From positions 1 to 7,015 of the forward strand of contig JALWNS010000116.1 of NCBI GenBank assembly GCA_027083655.1: a stretch of DNA of 7,015 nucleotides. The letters run 5' to 3'. The DNA comes from Bacteroidales bacterium (GTDB lineage Bacteria; Bacteroidota; Bacteroidia; Bacteroidales; S143-33). The position numbers and the translations under genes were made by a program. How positions within the stretch are numbered: position 1 is the stretch's first letter; each line of letters opens with the position of its first letter. Positions 1 through 6,656 of the stretch are shown here, one piece after another. The notes under the pieces were generated by a model, which did not search any database, was not told the DNA's origin, and worked only from the letters and a program-made list of their open reading frames with translations.

Positions 1-162
1 GGCCTAGCTCTAATAAAGCTTTATCATGCATAAATTGTTATTTTATAGAATTTTTGACGATTTTAAAAAATGTTTTGGAATTTTACTAAATTAAAATTTA
101 ATTTGATTTTACAAAATTTTTTCATCAAAGCTTTATTTGTTTTCACATAAATTTTAAACCAC
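1..162. other. AT-rich 5' flank of cas6, no gene supported
   Basis: This stretch is dominated by A and T runs and holds no reading frame I would call a gene. It contains a nearly perfect AT dyad, with arms aaattaaa (88-95) and tttaattt (97-104) around one central base. It also has two copies of aaagctttat (17-26 and 127-136). TTTATTTG at 132-139 is one mismatch from the Bacteroidota -7 element TAnnTTTG and lies 23 bp before the cas6 start, so it could be the cas6 promoter, but no well-spaced -33 element is seen. An in-frame stop at 148-150 prevents the cas6 frame from extending upstream. Confidence 0.4.
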
Positions 163-822
163 ATGACAGTAGAGCAAGTAATTATCCAATTCCCTGACAT
201 ACCACTGCGCTCGCGTGATGGGCATAAATTGCGTGGATTCTTTGGTAATTTATTCAAAGAACATTCACCACTCTTGCACAATCATTTTGAGGATGGTAAC
301 CTAAGATATGCTTATCCTCTTGTGCAATACAAAGTCATTAACCATGTACCTTACCTTATTGGTTTACAAGAGGGTGCAGAACTCCTAACCGACTTGTTTT
401 TAAAAATAAAATTCCTTGATATAGATGGTCAAAAATATACAATACTTAGCAAAAATATCATACACAGAAAAATAGAATTGTTTGAAACACTGGATATAAA
501 AACCTATCATTTCCTCACCCCCTGGATGGCTCTCAACCAAGACAACTTTAAGAAATACATATCATCTGACATTAGAGGACGAAATGAGCTACTGAAAAAG
601 ATACTAATTGGCAATGTGCTAAGCTTTTATAAGTACATGAATTTTCGCATATCAACACAGCTTGATGCACTTGTTTTTGTAAAACCAATCATTACAAATT
701 TCAAAAACCATAAAATGATAGCCTTCACAGGTCACTTTGCCATTAACGCTATCTTGCCTGGTCACATTGGCCTGGGTAAGTCTGTTAGCCGTGGCTTTGG
801 TACTATTGGACTAAAAAAATAA
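163..822 (+). CDS. cas6: CRISPR-associated endoribonuclease Cas6 (Cas6b-like)
   Basis: This 219-residue protein resembles the Cas6b-type endoribonucleases of Bacteroidota, which cut the CRISPR precursor transcript inside each repeat to release guide RNAs. Family-like landmarks appear in the expected order: the N-terminal strand with RSRDGHKLRGFFGNLF (residues 16-31), LLHNH (37-41), RYAYPLVQYKVI (48-59), an LxxGAELL-type helix (68-75), the WMALNQDNFKKY segment (121-132), the ILIGNVLSF helix (147-155), and the C-terminal glycine-rich loop GLGKSVSRGFGTI (203-215), the hallmark RNA-binding loop of Cas6. His39 and His41 are the likeliest catalytic residues, by analogy with the histidine pair described for an archaeal Cas6b; that is inference. 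The ATG at 163 is the first Met after an in-frame stop at 148. The gene is full length and intact. No other cas gene or CRISPR array is in the window; partners may lie upstream of position 1 or elsewhere in the genome. Confidence 0.85.
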   Translation: MTVEQVIIQFPDIPLRSRDGHKLRGFFGNLFKEHSPLLHNHFEDGNLRYAYPLVQYKVINHVPYLIGLQEGAELLTDLFLKIKFLDIDGQKYTILSKNIIHRKIELFETLDIKTYHFLTPWMALNQDNFKKYISSDIRGRNELLKKILIGNVLSFYKYMNFRISTQLDALVFVKPIITNFKNHKMIAFTGHFAINAILPGHIGLGKSVSRGFGTIGLKK

Positions 823-1823
823 ATTCTAGCCACTTTGCCTTGCTTCCATCTTAAAATAAAGTCTATGTTTTTTTCTTAACTCCTATATCATGCCTAAACC
901 AGTTATTACAAGCAACTTAACTGTTGATAATGGCTTTTAGAAAAATCCACGCCAAGCTTGAAGCAAAAATTTCTTATTAATCATGAAATAAAACACCAAA
1001 AATGTTGTTGTATTTTCTTCTGCCTGGGCAGTTGATTACCACACATTTACATTGAAAAACTTAGAACTAAACTACAATGAAACGCTTACTATGCCTAATT
1101 TTAGGACTGTTTTTGTTTACAGCCCGATAACCGAGGCATTACACATACTTATCTTGGGCTCTGAGTCTATATCAGGATCTATTGAACTGCCACAACTAAC
1201 CTGGATCACCAAATCACAACCACTAATCCTTTGCCTGGGTCCAGGTCTCTTTTCTTTCGTACCAAAGCTCCAATAATCAAATGGATCCCTATAGCAAAAT
1301 TTTCGTCAAAGAAGATGACCAGTAAGCTAATACTTCACAGGCTTCTCACAATTATTCTTGGCAATTACACAGGGCCCTTGACAGACTATGGCACAACAAA
1401 AATGAGTTATTACGCCACGGTAAGATTAATACCCAACACTCCTTGGTCCGGGATGAATGCAAGAGTCAGTGTAGAGATACTACTTTTTACCTAGAATTAA
1501 CAGAAAGCAAGAAAAATAAATATGTCCAACACTATGATACAGGTACATAAGCCTCCGAGCTAATTTTTAAATTTGGTACAGCAAGCAATGTATGGGGATA
1601 AGCATAGAAGAAATACACTTTTTGTGGTGCCTTTATGCTTGATCTATAAGATGAAACACAAAAACATTGCATAAAATTCATTAAACCCTGGAAATGCTAT
1701 GAAATAAGAGCAAAGAAATAAAAATACTCGCAATCCTACATCGGCAAATATGTTAAAATCAAGTTTTTGATTGTATTTGTTTATGCTTAATCTTAACTTA
1801 GTTCAAACATTAAAAAATTTTCT
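823..1823. other. 1-kb stretch without an intact gene
   Basis: No intact gene can be supported here. Three forward frames are open in turn: 992-1276, about 1231-1494 and 1326-1547. They overlap one another, none gives a recognisable protein, and lengths of 74-95 codons can arise by chance at this base composition. Small inverted repeats are present: cagtta/taactg (900-905/918-923), ctgcc/ggcag (1020-1024/1027-1031), and cctgg/ccagg (1234-1238/1241-1245). None is followed by a T-run that would make a convincing terminator. I see no tRNA, no CRISPR repeats and no transposase. The end of the stretch, just before the ATG at 1824, is an A/T-rich leader and must contain the promoter of the T9SS cargo gene. 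No clean TAnnTTTG element is visible there; the nearest is an imperfect TGTATTTG-like match around 1772-1780. Confidence 0.5.
1077..1787 (+). pseudogene. Possible decayed secreted-protein gene (tentative)
   Basis: An ATG at 1077 begins MKRLLCLILGLFLFTAR, a typical signal-peptide start (Lys-Arg then a hydrophobic run), which ends at a TAA at 1128. The same frame continues to the T9SS cargo gene at 1824 with long protein-like stretches between stops, for example the 74 codons from 1326 to 1547, which contain LWHNKNELLRHGKINTQH. In-frame stops fall at 1128, 1197, 1224, 1323, 1548, 1599, 1605, 1647, 1719 and 1788. All are TAA except the TAG at 1605, a pattern that C-to-T changes in CAA (Gln) codons could produce. 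The leader resembles that of the downstream gene (ATGAAACG-T/C-TTAC in both). Against this, other forward frames are also open for 74-95 codons in the same stretch, and no domain is recognisable. The frame may therefore be chance. The original function cannot be stated. Confidence 0.25.
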
Positions 1824-3203
1824 ATGAAACGTTTACAAATTATCGTGTCATTGTTGATGTTTGCTTTTGTAGCAAATTCCCAGTCCTTAACTCCTTCTGG
1901 TAATATTAAAATCGATCCTTATCCTTTTGTTACTCAGTCTAGTACAAAAGCCACACGTTGGGTTTGGGACTCTACGCTATTTTCCTCATACATGGATACC
2001 AAAACAGGAAAAAAATGGGCTGACCAAAGGGATGAGGTCTTCAATCCTACAATAATTATAGAGATGCGTAAGAATATTGTGACGGGTGCTCTGGAAAAAT
2101 ACGACTCAATTGTGCAACACTTTTATGGCCCAGATCTCCTGCAATCTATGGAAAAATATCCTTGGTGTTCAGACGGATGGAGAGACACAATACAGTATGA
2201 GGCTTACACGCAGGACCAGAAGGCTACGGTAAAGATGGGTAAAACCTATTCCCGCTATTACTGTAAAGTATATTCCGGTACAAAGAACTTATATTCTTAT
2301 TACGATGACGGCAGCCTTTATACCAATCTTCTGTTCGTGCTAGATACGATTAATATGGTATGGGTTAAGTCTGATCAAACTTTTTATTTTTATAATGAGC
2401 ATGGAGACATAGATTCAACGGTAATACAAAAATGGAATGAAGTAAATAATACTTGGGAAAACTACTTTATAAGCAGTTATAACTACGATAGCCAGAATAG
2501 AGTGACACAGGTCCGCACGCAAAGAGTTGATGAAAATGGACAGTTGAAAGATACCCTATTTACATATTACATTTATTCTGGTTTGGAAACTTATGTGACT
2601 TACCAGGTATGGGATGCTGTTAGGAATAACTGGCAAGATGTATCCCGTGAAGTTTATATTTATAGCAACACCATAATTAATGGTGATACGCTCCTCATCG
2701 AATATTATACACAAGAATACAATGCCGGAGCATGGGATAATGTTGAAGATTTTCTATACGAATACGATTCTCTAAAACGCATCATCACAAAAACTGGAAG
2801 ACGATGGTCAACAAGTGATAACCAATGGACAGACTCTGCTAGAGTGAGATATGAATACAATGAAAATAACCTTCTTGGTAGATACTACCAAGATGCTTGG
2901 TTTGGGAGTTCTTGGGGTAATACTTATAATGAAACTTACTATTATTCGCAAGTCCAGTACAATGCCCTAAGTGAGTGGTCTAATGGTATAGAAATTTACC
3001 CCAACCCAGCTACTGATTATGTCAGAATAACAGGTGTGCCCGATGGATTGGTGAAAATCTATAACCTATCAGGTCAATTAATCTACCAATCACGCTTGGC
3101 CGGAGATCTAATGAATATATCTCACCTCCAGCCCGGGGTATATATACTAAAGGTGTCGGATAATAATAACAACCAGACAAACCTAAGGCTGATAAAACAA
3201 TAA
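1824..3203 (+). CDS. Secreted Tyr/Trp-rich repeat protein with T9SS C-terminal sorting domain
   Basis: This 459-residue protein is probably exported by Sec and then carried across the outer membrane by the type IX secretion system. Residues 1-19 form a signal peptide (MKR, hydrophobic core, likely cleavage ANS|Q). Residues 380-459 read as a type A T9SS sorting domain: IEIYPNPATDYVRI (389-402), VKIYNLSGQLI (410-420), then LQPGVYILKV (435-444) and a basic end, LRLIKQ. Between them, roughly residues 175-375, is a loosely repeated Tyr/Trp-rich module. Each copy has a W..NNTW/NNW/W..NQW-type segment followed by a YxYD/YxYN turn (for example 204-221, 263-280, 304-314, 328-345), reminiscent of beta-rich YD-like repeats in Bacteroidota surface proteins. 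Residues 41-160 are a less repetitive N-terminal region. The ATG at 1824 is chosen because the signal peptide starts there. No enzymatic motif is recognised; an adhesive or structural surface role is inference. A strong terminator-like hairpin follows the stop codon. Confidence 0.85.
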   Translation: MKRLQIIVSLLMFAFVANSQSLTPSGNIKIDPYPFVTQSSTKATRWVWDSTLFSSYMDTKTGKKWADQRDEVFNPTIIIEMRKNIVTGALEKYDSIVQHFYGPDLLQSMEKYPWCSDGWRDTIQYEAYTQDQKATVKMGKTYSRYYCKVYSGTKNLYSYYDDGSLYTNLLFVLDTINMVWVKSDQTFYFYNEHGDIDSTVIQKWNEVNNTWENYFISSYNYDSQNRVTQVRTQRVDENGQLKDTLFTYYIYSGLETYVTYQVWDAVRNNWQDVSREVYIYSNTIINGDTLLIEYYTQEYNAGAWDNVEDFLYEYDSLKRIITKTGRRWSTSDNQWTDSARVRYEYNENNLLGRYYQDAWFGSSWGNTYNETYYYSQVQYNALSEWSNGIEIYPNPATDYVRITGVPDGLVKIYNLSGQLIYQSRLAGDLMNISHLQPGVYILKVSDNNNNQTNLRLIKQ

Positions 3204-3225
3204 GCACTTGGGGCTAAATTACAGT

Positions 3226-3261
3226 CGGCTGACCTCCAATGAGGTCAGCCGCTCTTTGCTT
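3226..3261 (+). terminator. Rho-independent terminator after the T9SS cargo gene
   Basis: A perfect 11-bp stem (3226-3236 with 3241-3251) closes the tetraloop caat 22 bp after the stop codon at 3201-3203. The arms are cggctgacctc and gaggtcagccg. The following bases (ctctttgctt) are moderately T-rich rather than a pure T-run. The hairpin sits between convergent genes, so it may also stop transcripts coming from the metallophosphoesterase gene on the other strand, although that stop codon is about 170 bp away and the other side has no T-run. The rest of the convergent spacer, to 3421, holds only weak short dyads. Confidence 0.75.
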
Positions 3262-3421
3262 ACCGGGACATTCTTCGAAATATTCGCATTGTCTTACCTG
3301 GGTTCTGCACGATTTTATTAAGCAAACTATTATAAAAACAACTTTGGTACTTGCACTAAAAAGCCAGCCTGGCAAGACCTAAAGGCCGTATATCCCCTAA
3401 CTATAAGTTAAATTAGCCATT

Positions 3422-3934
3422 TCAATACCCCATGCGGCCTTTGCGTGGAAGCTCAAAGACTTCCAAATCGCGTAAATCCCCCGAATCCATCACAAATCTT
3501 ATTGCTGTTTTTACCTTATGAAAGCCACTATTACCCGCTGCTCCAGGATTTATGAACAACATGTTATTCTTCTTGTCATACTCGACCCTCAAAATGTGTG
3601 AATGGCCACAGACGAGAATATGTGGTTTATATTCTGCTATAAGACTACGTGCTGATGGGTCATAGCGCTTTGGATTACCACAAATGTGTTTAATAGCAAC
3701 CCTCTTGCCTTCTATTTCAAATGTTTCAATTTCAGGTACTTCACTGCGCACATCCCAGCCGTCTATATTGCCAAAAACAGCTCTCACCTTTGGAAATATA
3801 CTACGCAGGTCAGTCAATACATCAATATTTCCTATGTCTCCCGCATGCCATACCTCATCACAACCTGACAAAAACTCAATAATTTTTGAATCCAGATTAC
3901 CATGTGTATCTGATAAAATACCTATTCTTTTCAT
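3422..3934 (-). CDS. YfcE/MJ0936-type metallophosphoesterase (phosphodiesterase)
   Basis: This 170-residue protein is a full-length member of the small YfcE/MJ0936 metallophosphoesterase family, two-metal enzymes that hydrolyse phosphodiester model substrates and whose natural substrate is usually unknown. The metal-binding motifs are all present in order: SDTHGN with Asp9 and His11, HAGDIGN with Asp33, GNID with Asn56 and Asp58, the KHICGNP segment with His83, and the C-terminal GHSH with His111 and His113. The nearby FINPGAAGN is also typical. The usual H-x-G-G after the fourth motif is H-I-C-G here, a small deviation that spares the ligand. The protein has no signal peptide and should be cytoplasmic. 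The ATG at 3934 follows an A-rich leader (aagaaaaagca). The gene lies 74 bp downstream of xseA on the same strand, so co-transcription is likely. No partner for its substrate is visible. Confidence 0.88.
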   Translation of the reverse strand: MKRIGILSDTHGNLDSKIIEFLSGCDEVWHAGDIGNIDVLTDLRSIFPKVRAVFGNIDGWDVRSEVPEIETFEIEGKRVAIKHICGNPKRYDPSARSLIAEYKPHILVCGHSHILRVEYDKKNNMLFINPGAAGNSGFHKVKTAIRFVMDSGDLRDLEVFELPRKGRMGY

Positions 3935-4008
3935 TGCTTTTTCTTGTTAATAAGATTTTATTATCAAAATTTGACCACTGCGAGATAAGTATATTTCTAT
4001 TTCAAGTG

Positions 4009-5385
4009 TCATTCTTCAATTTTTTTCTTTACCTCAGACACTGCCCGGCCATCTTTAAGTACAGTTATTATCTCATCACCCTGACTCAGATCCTGTATAG
4101 AAGTTAGAAGCTTACCATTACGTAGTGTTATGGAATAACCCCGGCTCAGAATAAGTCCAGGGTCATTGCTCTCTATTTTTAACCGCAGTCTCTCCAACAT
4201 GTTCTTATCCCTGTCTATCCGGTCTTTTATTTTCTGAAGTATCATATCACGTGTCGTTTGCAATTCTCTTCTCCTCTGGTCAAAAAAGCTTCTCTGTGCA
4301 TATAGCAATCTTTGCCTCAGGAGCATTAGGTTTTGCTTCTGTCTCAATGGTAATTTCGTTGCATTATAAAGCTTTGAGTTAATTTGCTCAAGGCTATATC
4401 TCTGGCTCCATAAGTACCCTTTTGCCTTCTCACGGACAGTACTATACAGATTATTTAGATCCAATTTCTGGCTAGTTATAAAGTAGGATACTGCTTTGGT
4501 TAGCCTGCTATGCAACAGTCCTAGCTCCCCAAGAAAATCAGATGCCCGTTCCACTATAAAATCAGCTACTGCAGTAGGTGTCTTCAAGCTCAAATTAGCG
4601 ACCATGTCAACAACAGACTCGTCTCTCGTATGTCCTATACCTGTTATCACAGGCAGGGGAAACTGTGCTACATTTGCAGCCAATTCGTACGAATCAAACA
4701 CGCTAAGGTCTGTCTTACTACCTCCTCCGCGTATTATAACAACAACGTCAAATTGCTCATGTACTTTAAAAATCTCATCCAGGGCAGAAATTATTGACTG
4801 CTCGGCTTGTTCTCCCTGTACATAAGCCTTAAATAAACGGTGGTAAAAACGGATACCATAGTTATTAACCTCCAAATGGTTAACAAAATCTTCATAACCG
4901 GCCGCAGTCTCAGATGAAATCACTGCAATGCGCTGGATAACAAGAGGGAGAGGCAAGCTCCTGTTCATATCAAAAATACCTTCCTCCTTCAATTGGTGTA
5001 TTACCTCTTGCCGGCGTCGATACAAATCTCCTAGAGTATAATATGGGTCAATGTCGCGAATGTCAAGCGATAAACCATAACGCGGATGATAACTAACATA
5101 ACCGTTTACAAGAACTTTTAACCCTTCCGAAAAAGCTTGCCCTGTCAATAGCTCAAATTTTTCCACTACGTTCCGCCTATAACTGCGCCAGATAGTCGCA
5201 CGCATCTGGGCTATAGGGGTGTCGCTTCCCTCCGCCTTCTCCACAAGATCCAGATAAACATGATCTCGGAAGGTAGCACGGCTAATCTCTGCTATTACCC
5301 ACACAGGCTCGCTAAACGTCAGATCTATTGTCTCTTTGATAAGAGCAGTAAGCTGTGATAATGTTAGCTCTTTTCTATCAGCCAT
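4009..5385 (-). CDS. xseA: Exonuclease VII large subunit (XseA)
   Basis: This is the catalytic large subunit of exonuclease VII, a cytoplasmic nuclease that degrades single-stranded DNA from both ends and acts in DNA repair. From the ATG at 5385 it has 458 residues, near the family's usual length. An N-terminal OB-fold nucleic-acid binding domain covers about residues 5-110. The catalytic domain follows, with ISSETAAGYEDF (157-168), VIIRGGGSKTDL (216-227, candidate Arg219) and GIGHTRDESVVDMVA (249-263, candidate His252 and Asp255), then KTPTAVADFIVERA (268-281). A long charged, probably coiled-coil region (about 285-405) and a short C-terminal domain beginning DPGLILSRGYSI complete it. A GTG at 5394, directly after an in-frame TAA, would add three residues; the ATG is preferred. 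The small subunit gene xseB, often just downstream, is absent: only 74 bp separate xseA from the metallophosphoesterase gene. The gene is divergent from murB. Confidence 0.95.
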   Translation of the reverse strand: MADRKELTLSQLTALIKETIDLTFSEPVWVIAEISRATFRDHVYLDLVEKAEGSDTPIAQMRATIWRSYRRNVVEKFELLTGQAFSEGLKVLVNGYVSYHPRYGLSLDIRDIDPYYTLGDLYRRRQEVIHQLKEEGIFDMNRSLPLPLVIQRIAVISSETAAGYEDFVNHLEVNNYGIRFYHRLFKAYVQGEQAEQSIISALDEIFKVHEQFDVVVIIRGGGSKTDLSVFDSYELAANVAQFPLPVITGIGHTRDESVVDMVANLSLKTPTAVADFIVERASDFLGELGLLHSRLTKAVSYFITSQKLDLNNLYSTVREKAKGYLWSQRYSLEQINSKLYNATKLPLRQKQNLMLLRQRLLYAQRSFFDQRRRELQTTRDMILQKIKDRIDRDKNMLERLRLKIESNDPGLILSRGYSITLRNGKLLTSIQDLSQGDEIITVLKDGRAVSEVKKKIEE

Positions 5386-5408
5386 TGAATACACTTATGC
5401 TTTGACAA

Positions 5409-5441
5409 CAAATTTACTGCTTTTCGCACTTCTATACGAAA
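5409..5441 (-). promoter_or_regulatory. Candidate Bacteroidota-type promoter for xseA
   Basis: On the minus strand, TAAATTTG (5416 down to 5409) is an exact match to the Bacteroidota -7 consensus TAnnTTTG. TTTC (5441 down to 5438), three of four matches to the -33 TTTG element, lies 21 bp upstream of it, close to the usual spacing. Transcription would start a few bases after 5409, leaving a short untranslated leader before the xseA ATG at 5385. No operator or riboswitch structure is visible. Confidence 0.5.
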
Positions 5442-5450
5442 TGTTTTTAA

Positions 5451-5486
5451 TTTGTTTTTCTTTATCCATGTTTTTCCATTATTTTG
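5451..5486 (+). promoter_or_regulatory. Weak candidate promoter for murB
   Basis: In the divergent spacer, TTTG at 5451-5454 could act as a -33 element and TTATTTTG at 5479-5486 as a one-mismatch -7 element (TAnnTTTG). The gap of 24 bp is longer than usual. TTAATTTG at 5447-5454 is an alternative one-mismatch -7 element. The murB ATG follows at 5510 without a clear Shine-Dalgarno sequence. The assignment is tentative. Confidence 0.2.
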
Positions 5487-5509
5487 TCTCTGGTTAAAAA
5501 AGCTATGTT

Positions 5510-6520
5510 ATGCAACACATAAAAAATCAAGACCTTACACATCTTAACACGTTTCACATCAGGGCATTTGCCCGTGACTTTTTTATTATAGAAAACGATC
5601 AAGAGCTACCAATACTTTTTAATAAACTATCCCATTACCATACTTCACCTTTGATACTTGGTGGCGGAAGTAATATCTTATTTGTCAAGAACCCAAGCAT
5701 GCCTGTGGTACACTTGGCTAATAATAGACTTCATTTGGCAGGACGGCACACAGATTATGACATTATCGAAGTAGAAGCAGGAATGAAATGGGATGACCTG
5801 GTGCGATGGACAGTGGAGAATAATTATTACGGTCTGGTCAATCTCTCATATATCCCTGGCACAGTGGGCGCAGCACCCGTGCAAAACATAGGGGCCTACG
5901 GCGAGGAAGTGGGAAACTTTATCACACACGTGCATATTTATAACACTGCTCGCCAACGCTTTGAGACACTCTCGTATGACGAATGCTCTTTCGGCTACCG
6001 CACAAGTATTTTCAAAACAGCTTTGCGTGGCAAGGCAATAATAACGCGTGTGGGTTTGCGCTTACCCAAAAGACCACGATTTAACCTCTCTTATCGTGAC
6101 CTCCATTTCCTCAAAGATAACCCAAACCTTAACCTATGGCTCTTGCGCCTGACCATAGGCAAGATACGTATGACCAAGCTACCTGACCCTTCTATAATCG
6201 GCAATGCAGGCAGTTTCTTCAAAAACCCAATAATCCCACAAGAAAAATTCTCCACGCTACAAAGCCTTTATCCTGATATACCACGCTATCCAATGCCCGG
6301 AGGCAAAATAAAAATACCTGCAGGATGGCTTATTGATAAGCTAGGCCTGAAAGGCTACCGTCATGGAAATGCAGGAGTGTACGAAAACAACGCCCTTGTG
6401 CTGGTCAATCATGGCAATGCTACAGGTGAAGAAATCCTGGAACTGTCGCGCATCATCCAATCAAAGGTCAAAGAAGCCTTTGACATAGACCTCGTGCCAG
6501 AAGTAAACATTATCCAGTAA
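5510..6520 (+). CDS. murB: UDP-N-acetylenolpyruvoylglucosamine reductase (MurB)
   Basis: MurB is the cytoplasmic FAD enzyme that uses NADPH to reduce UDP-GlcNAc-enolpyruvate to UDP-N-acetylmuramic acid, the second committed step of peptidoglycan synthesis. The 336-residue protein is close to the 342 of E. coli MurB and belongs to the same type (type I). FAD-binding motifs are visible: LILGGGSNILF (48-58), VEAGMKWDDLV (88-98), and GLVNLSYIPGTVGAAPVQNIGAYG (108-131) in its usual place. The catalytic set is intact: Arg164 in FGYRTS, the proton donor Ser235 in GNAGSFFKNP, and Glu331 in PEVNIIQ. AGWLIDKLGLKGYRHGNAGVY (271-291) is the typical C-terminal substrate-site segment. The ATG at 5510 fits the family N-terminus (NTFHI at 13-17); an ATG at 5505 is out of frame and stops after five codons. 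The gene is transcribed away from xseA and is followed by a GC-rich repeat island rather than another cell-wall gene. Confidence 0.96.
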   Translation: MQHIKNQDLTHLNTFHIRAFARDFFIIENDQELPILFNKLSHYHTSPLILGGGSNILFVKNPSMPVVHLANNRLHLAGRHTDYDIIEVEAGMKWDDLVRWTVENNYYGLVNLSYIPGTVGAAPVQNIGAYGEEVGNFITHVHIYNTARQRFETLSYDECSFGYRTSIFKTALRGKAIITRVGLRLPKRPRFNLSYRDLHFLKDNPNLNLWLLRLTIGKIRMTKLPDPSIIGNAGSFFKNPIIPQEKFSTLQSLYPDIPRYPMPGGKIKIPAGWLIDKLGLKGYRHGNAGVYENNALVLVNHGNATGEEILELSRIIQSKVKEAFDIDLVPEVNIIQ

Positions 6521-6545
6521 ACTTGTTACCGCTTGCACCTCAACC

Positions 6546-6562
6546 TCATGGCGTAGCCATGA
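6546..6562. repeat. Hairpin tcatggc-gta-gccatga after murB
   Basis: This is a perfect 7-bp inverted repeat (6546-6552 with 6556-6562) around a 3-base loop, 25 bp after the murB stop codon. It is not followed by a T-run, so it is a poor Rho-independent terminator. Its right end, catgacc, is also the end of each 32-bp tandem unit further right, and the following segment 6565-6595 has further short dyads (ctacg/cgtag, cgat/atcg). The segment may be a diverged member of the same repeat family. Confidence 0.5.
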
Positions 6563-6656
6563 CCACTACGTGACCTGCGATGGACATCGTAGGCCTATAG
6601 TGCCGACAGGCGCATCACCCCAGAGACAAACAACTTAGGCGACTTACAATTTCGCC

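Noticed and set aside
63..281. Minus-strand open frame across the cas6 start
   Set aside because: It is antisense to the well-supported Cas6 reading frame, and its C-terminal part is low-complexity AT-rich translation.
1052..1276. 74-codon open frame as a gene
   Set aside because: It begins with TTG, has no recognisable domain, and overlaps other open frames; it is within chance expectation for this spacer.
1231..1494. 87-codon open frame as a gene
   Set aside because: It has a non-ATG start and no motif, and it overlaps both the 1052-1276 frame and the candidate pseudogene frame.
1077..1823. Reassigned TAA codon as an explanation for the interrupted frame
   Set aside because: xseA-independent genes such as cas6, the T9SS cargo gene and murB all end normally at TAA in this window, so recoding is not credible; nonsense decay or chance is simpler.
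3022..3207. Minus-strand open frame opposite the T9SS sorting domain
   Set aside because: It is a shadow of the conserved sorting-domain coding sequence on the plus strand.
3684..4107. Plus-strand open frames over the metallophosphoesterase gene and the xseA 3' end
   Set aside because: They are antisense shadows of genes with intact conserved motifs.
4496..4825. Plus-strand open frame opposite the catalytic region of xseA
   Set aside because: It is antisense to the most conserved part of XseA; its composition reflects that gene's codons.
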